From JBBSHE01 sp038253325 (GTDB lineage Bacteria; Actinomycetota; Actinomycetes; Propionibacteriales; Nocardioidaceae): a stretch of DNA of 6,092 nucleotides. Position 1 is the stretch's first letter; every line of letters begins with the position of its first letter. This document shows positions 4,887-6,092 of the stretch, piece by piece. Position numbers and translations under genes: made by a program. The stretch lies in assembly GCA_038253325.1 (NCBI GenBank), contig JBBSHE010000081.1, positions 1 to 6,092 of the forward strand, read 5' to 3'. Under the pieces are notes generated by a model. It was not told the DNA's origin, searched no databases, and saw only the letters and a program-made list of their open reading frames with translations.

Positions 4887-5735
4887 ATGACTGTTCCACG
4901 CCGACTAGCGGTGAGCGCCGGCCTGGCGGCCGTCTGCATCTTTGCATCCCAGGCCTCCCAAGCGGCGCCCACGCCGTCCACCGCGGCGGCTCCCGTCGGT
5001 TGGGCGCATCCCTCGGTCAAGGCCGGCAGGGTCCTCGACGATGCCCGGATCAACGAGTCCAGCGGGCTCGCCCAGAGCAGTCTGCACCCCCGGATCCTCT
5101 TCACCCACAACGACAGCGGTGATACCGCCCGCTTCTTCGCGGTGGGGTCGACCGGGCAGACCCGGGCGGTCTACACGCTTCGGGGCGCGGGCTCCCGCGA
5201 CTGGGAAGACATGTCGGCGGGCCCCGGCCATACGTTGTGGTTCGGCGACATCGGTGACAGCCGGACCGTCCGTTCTTCGGTCTTCGTCTATCGCGTGGAT
5301 GAGCCCCGCAGACTGAGGAGCCACAACCTCCGGTATGTCAGGTACGAGCTCCGGTACCCCGACGGCGCACACAACGCCGAGACCCTGATGGTCCGGCGTC
5401 ACACCGGACGGCTGTTCATCGTCACCAAGGCGCGTTCCGGCGCGAAGGTCTACGTGGCGCCGAGGCACCTGGCAAGGTCATCGGTCAATCGGCTGCGAGC
5501 CGTGGCGACCGCGCCACCGACGATCACGGCCGGCGACTACTCCCCGCTCGGCGGCCAGTTCGTGCTCCGCGGCTACCGCAAGGCATACGTGTACGACCGT
5601 CTCGGCGGGAGACCCACGGTGTTCGACCTTCCCCCCGAGCGGCAGGGAGAGTCCATCACGTTCAACCGCACGGGGACGTCGTTGCTCGCCGGAAGCGAGG
5701 GCAGCCGGAGCCGGATCTGGCGCATCAGATCATGA
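4887..5735 (+). CDS. Secreted beta-propeller-like protein of unknown function
   Basis: A 282-aa exported protein. The signal peptide is MTVPRR followed by a hydrophobic stretch (7-20), with a likely signal peptidase I cut after SQA at residue 26. C17 has Val at -1 and is not a lipobox. The mature part has repeated blade-like strands with recurring motifs: NESSGL (56-61), FTHNDSGD (72-79), DWEDM (105-109), WFGDIGDS (118-125), YPDGAHNAETL (157-167), ITAGDYSPLGGQFVLRGY (213-230), and GESITFNRTGTSLLAGSEG (254-272). These resemble WD40/NHL-type propellers, and such secreted proteins are frequent in actinobacteria. No catalytic motif is recognised; Asp-rich turns might bind metal. GGAA lies 8 bases before the ATG, a modest ribosome-binding site. 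It is divergent from leuS and convergent with the next gene. The fold is inferred and the function unknown. Confidence 0.85.
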   Translation: MTVPRRLAVSAGLAAVCIFASQASQAAPTPSTAAAPVGWAHPSVKAGRVLDDARINESSGLAQSSLHPRILFTHNDSGDTARFFAVGSTGQTRAVYTLRGAGSRDWEDMSAGPGHTLWFGDIGDSRTVRSSVFVYRVDEPRRLRSHNLRYVRYELRYPDGAHNAETLMVRRHTGRLFIVTKARSGAKVYVAPRHLARSSVNRLRAVATAPPTITAGDYSPLGGQFVLRGYRKAYVYDRLGGRPTVFDLPPERQGESITFNRTGTSLLAGSEGSRSRIWRIRS

Positions 5736-5740
5736 CACCA

Positions 5741-5800
5741 GTCGCAGCAGATGCCCGCCGCCGGGCCGTGCGTGACCGGGTGACGGGCAGCTGCTGCGTC
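5741..5800. terminator. Long hairpin between convergent genes, probable bidirectional terminator
   Basis: GTCGCAGCAGATGCCCG (5741-5757) pairs with CGGGCAGCTGCTGCGTC (5784-5800): 15 of 17 positions match, around a 26-nt GC-rich loop that can fold further through CCGG pairs. It starts 5 bases after the stop of the secreted-protein gene and ends 6 bases before the stop of the opposing gene. No U-tract is present, as is usual for actinobacterial terminators. The symmetry is seen directly; termination is inferred from position. Confidence 0.65.
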
Positions 5801-5806
5801 GTTCCG

Positions 5807-6092
5807 CTACGGGAGCGGGGCGAACCGGATACCGAAGTGGTACGCCCCATGGAAACGCATGCCGTCGGTGGCGAACCAGACACCGCTCGAGGTGGCGAAC
5901 ATCTGGTAGCCGCCCTTCTGCTGCGGCATCACCGGGTTCCAAGCGACATCCTTCGCCATGCCGGTCACCGGGTCGACGGCTCCACCACCCAGCCGATCGA
6001 CCGCTGGGGGGCACTTCTGGTCGAAGCAGTACGGGTTGTCCAGCCACCGGCTGTGCCCCTGCACGTACACCGCGGCGCCGGTGTCGATCACC
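5807..6092 (-). CDS. C-terminal part of a probable extracellular propeller-like (delta-60-repeat-type) protein
   Basis: The last 94 codons of a gene that begins beyond the right edge; the first in-window codon is an internal GTG, not a start I would trust. The text AAVYVQGHSRWLDNP, GGAVDPVTGMAKDVAWNP, VWFATDGMRFHG and the end GIRFAPLP match a pattern I recognise from the C-termini of secreted actinobacterial proteins with NHL or delta-60-like repeats (VYV-GH-RW-NNP, then IDP-TG-WNP, then a G-GS/TD turn, then IAF-PL). Two Cys, at 22 and 27 of the fragment, could form a disulfide, suiting an extracellular location. It lies tail to tail with another secreted propeller-like gene. Function is unknown; export is inferred because the N-terminus is outside the window. 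Confidence 0.75.
   Translation of the reverse strand, partial: VIDTGAAVYVQGHSRWLDNPYCFDQKCPPAVDRLGGGAVDPVTGMAKDVAWNPVMPQQKGGYQMFATSSGVWFATDGMRFHGAYHFGIRFAPLP

Noticed and set aside
4887..4968. Lipoprotein signal on the secreted protein
   Set aside because: C17 is preceded by Val at -1, which does not fit a lipobox; the SQA cut at residue 26 is a better signal peptidase I site.
1..6092. CRISPR array, tRNA, rRNA or insertion sequence
   Set aside because: No regularly spaced repeats, tRNA-like cloverleaf, rRNA sequence or transposase-like frame was found.

Overview
The window is high-GC DNA with actinobacterial traits: TAnnnT -10 boxes placed right at start codons, a comEA/comEC competence pair, a DegV protein beside leuS, and secreted beta-propeller-like proteins of a kind common in soil actinobacteria. 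The short LeuRS (831 aa, no leucine-specific insertion before KMSKS) fits Propionibacteriales-type actinobacteria better than Streptomyces or Mycobacterium, but that placement is an inference.

Layout. Positions 1-955 (minus): start of a probable comEC, overlapped ATGA-style by comEA. Positions 956-1107: a divergent promoter region with one perfect and one near-perfect DnaA-box-like 9-mer. Positions 1108-2040 (plus): a DegV/FakB-type fatty-acid-binding protein with an unusual acidic 8-residue repeat insertion. Positions 2023-2136: an elaborate nested palindrome between the convergent degV and leuS genes, containing the degV stop and ending across the leuS stop. Positions 2132-4627 (minus): leuS. 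Positions 4628-4781: the leuS leader, with a TACGAT -10 box, an apparently leaderless 11-aa peptide (MRKSLLLIEPR) with three consecutive Leu codons, an 11-bp stem, and an intrinsic terminator with a U6 tract. Positions 4887-5735 (plus): a secreted propeller-like protein. Positions 5741-5800: a long hairpin, probably a shared terminator. Positions 5807-6092 (minus): the C-terminal end of a second probably extracellular propeller-like protein.

How the parts work together. ComEA and ComEC would form the DNA receptor and channel of a transformation machine. DegV would carry fatty acids for a fatty-acid kinase. leuS appears to sense its own product: when charged tRNA-Leu is scarce, ribosomes should stall on the Leu codons and change folding of the leader RNA before the terminator. 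No new multi-gene system is evident. The most rewarding features are regulatory and structural: the leuS attenuator with a leaderless leader peptide, and the nested palindrome between degV and leuS.
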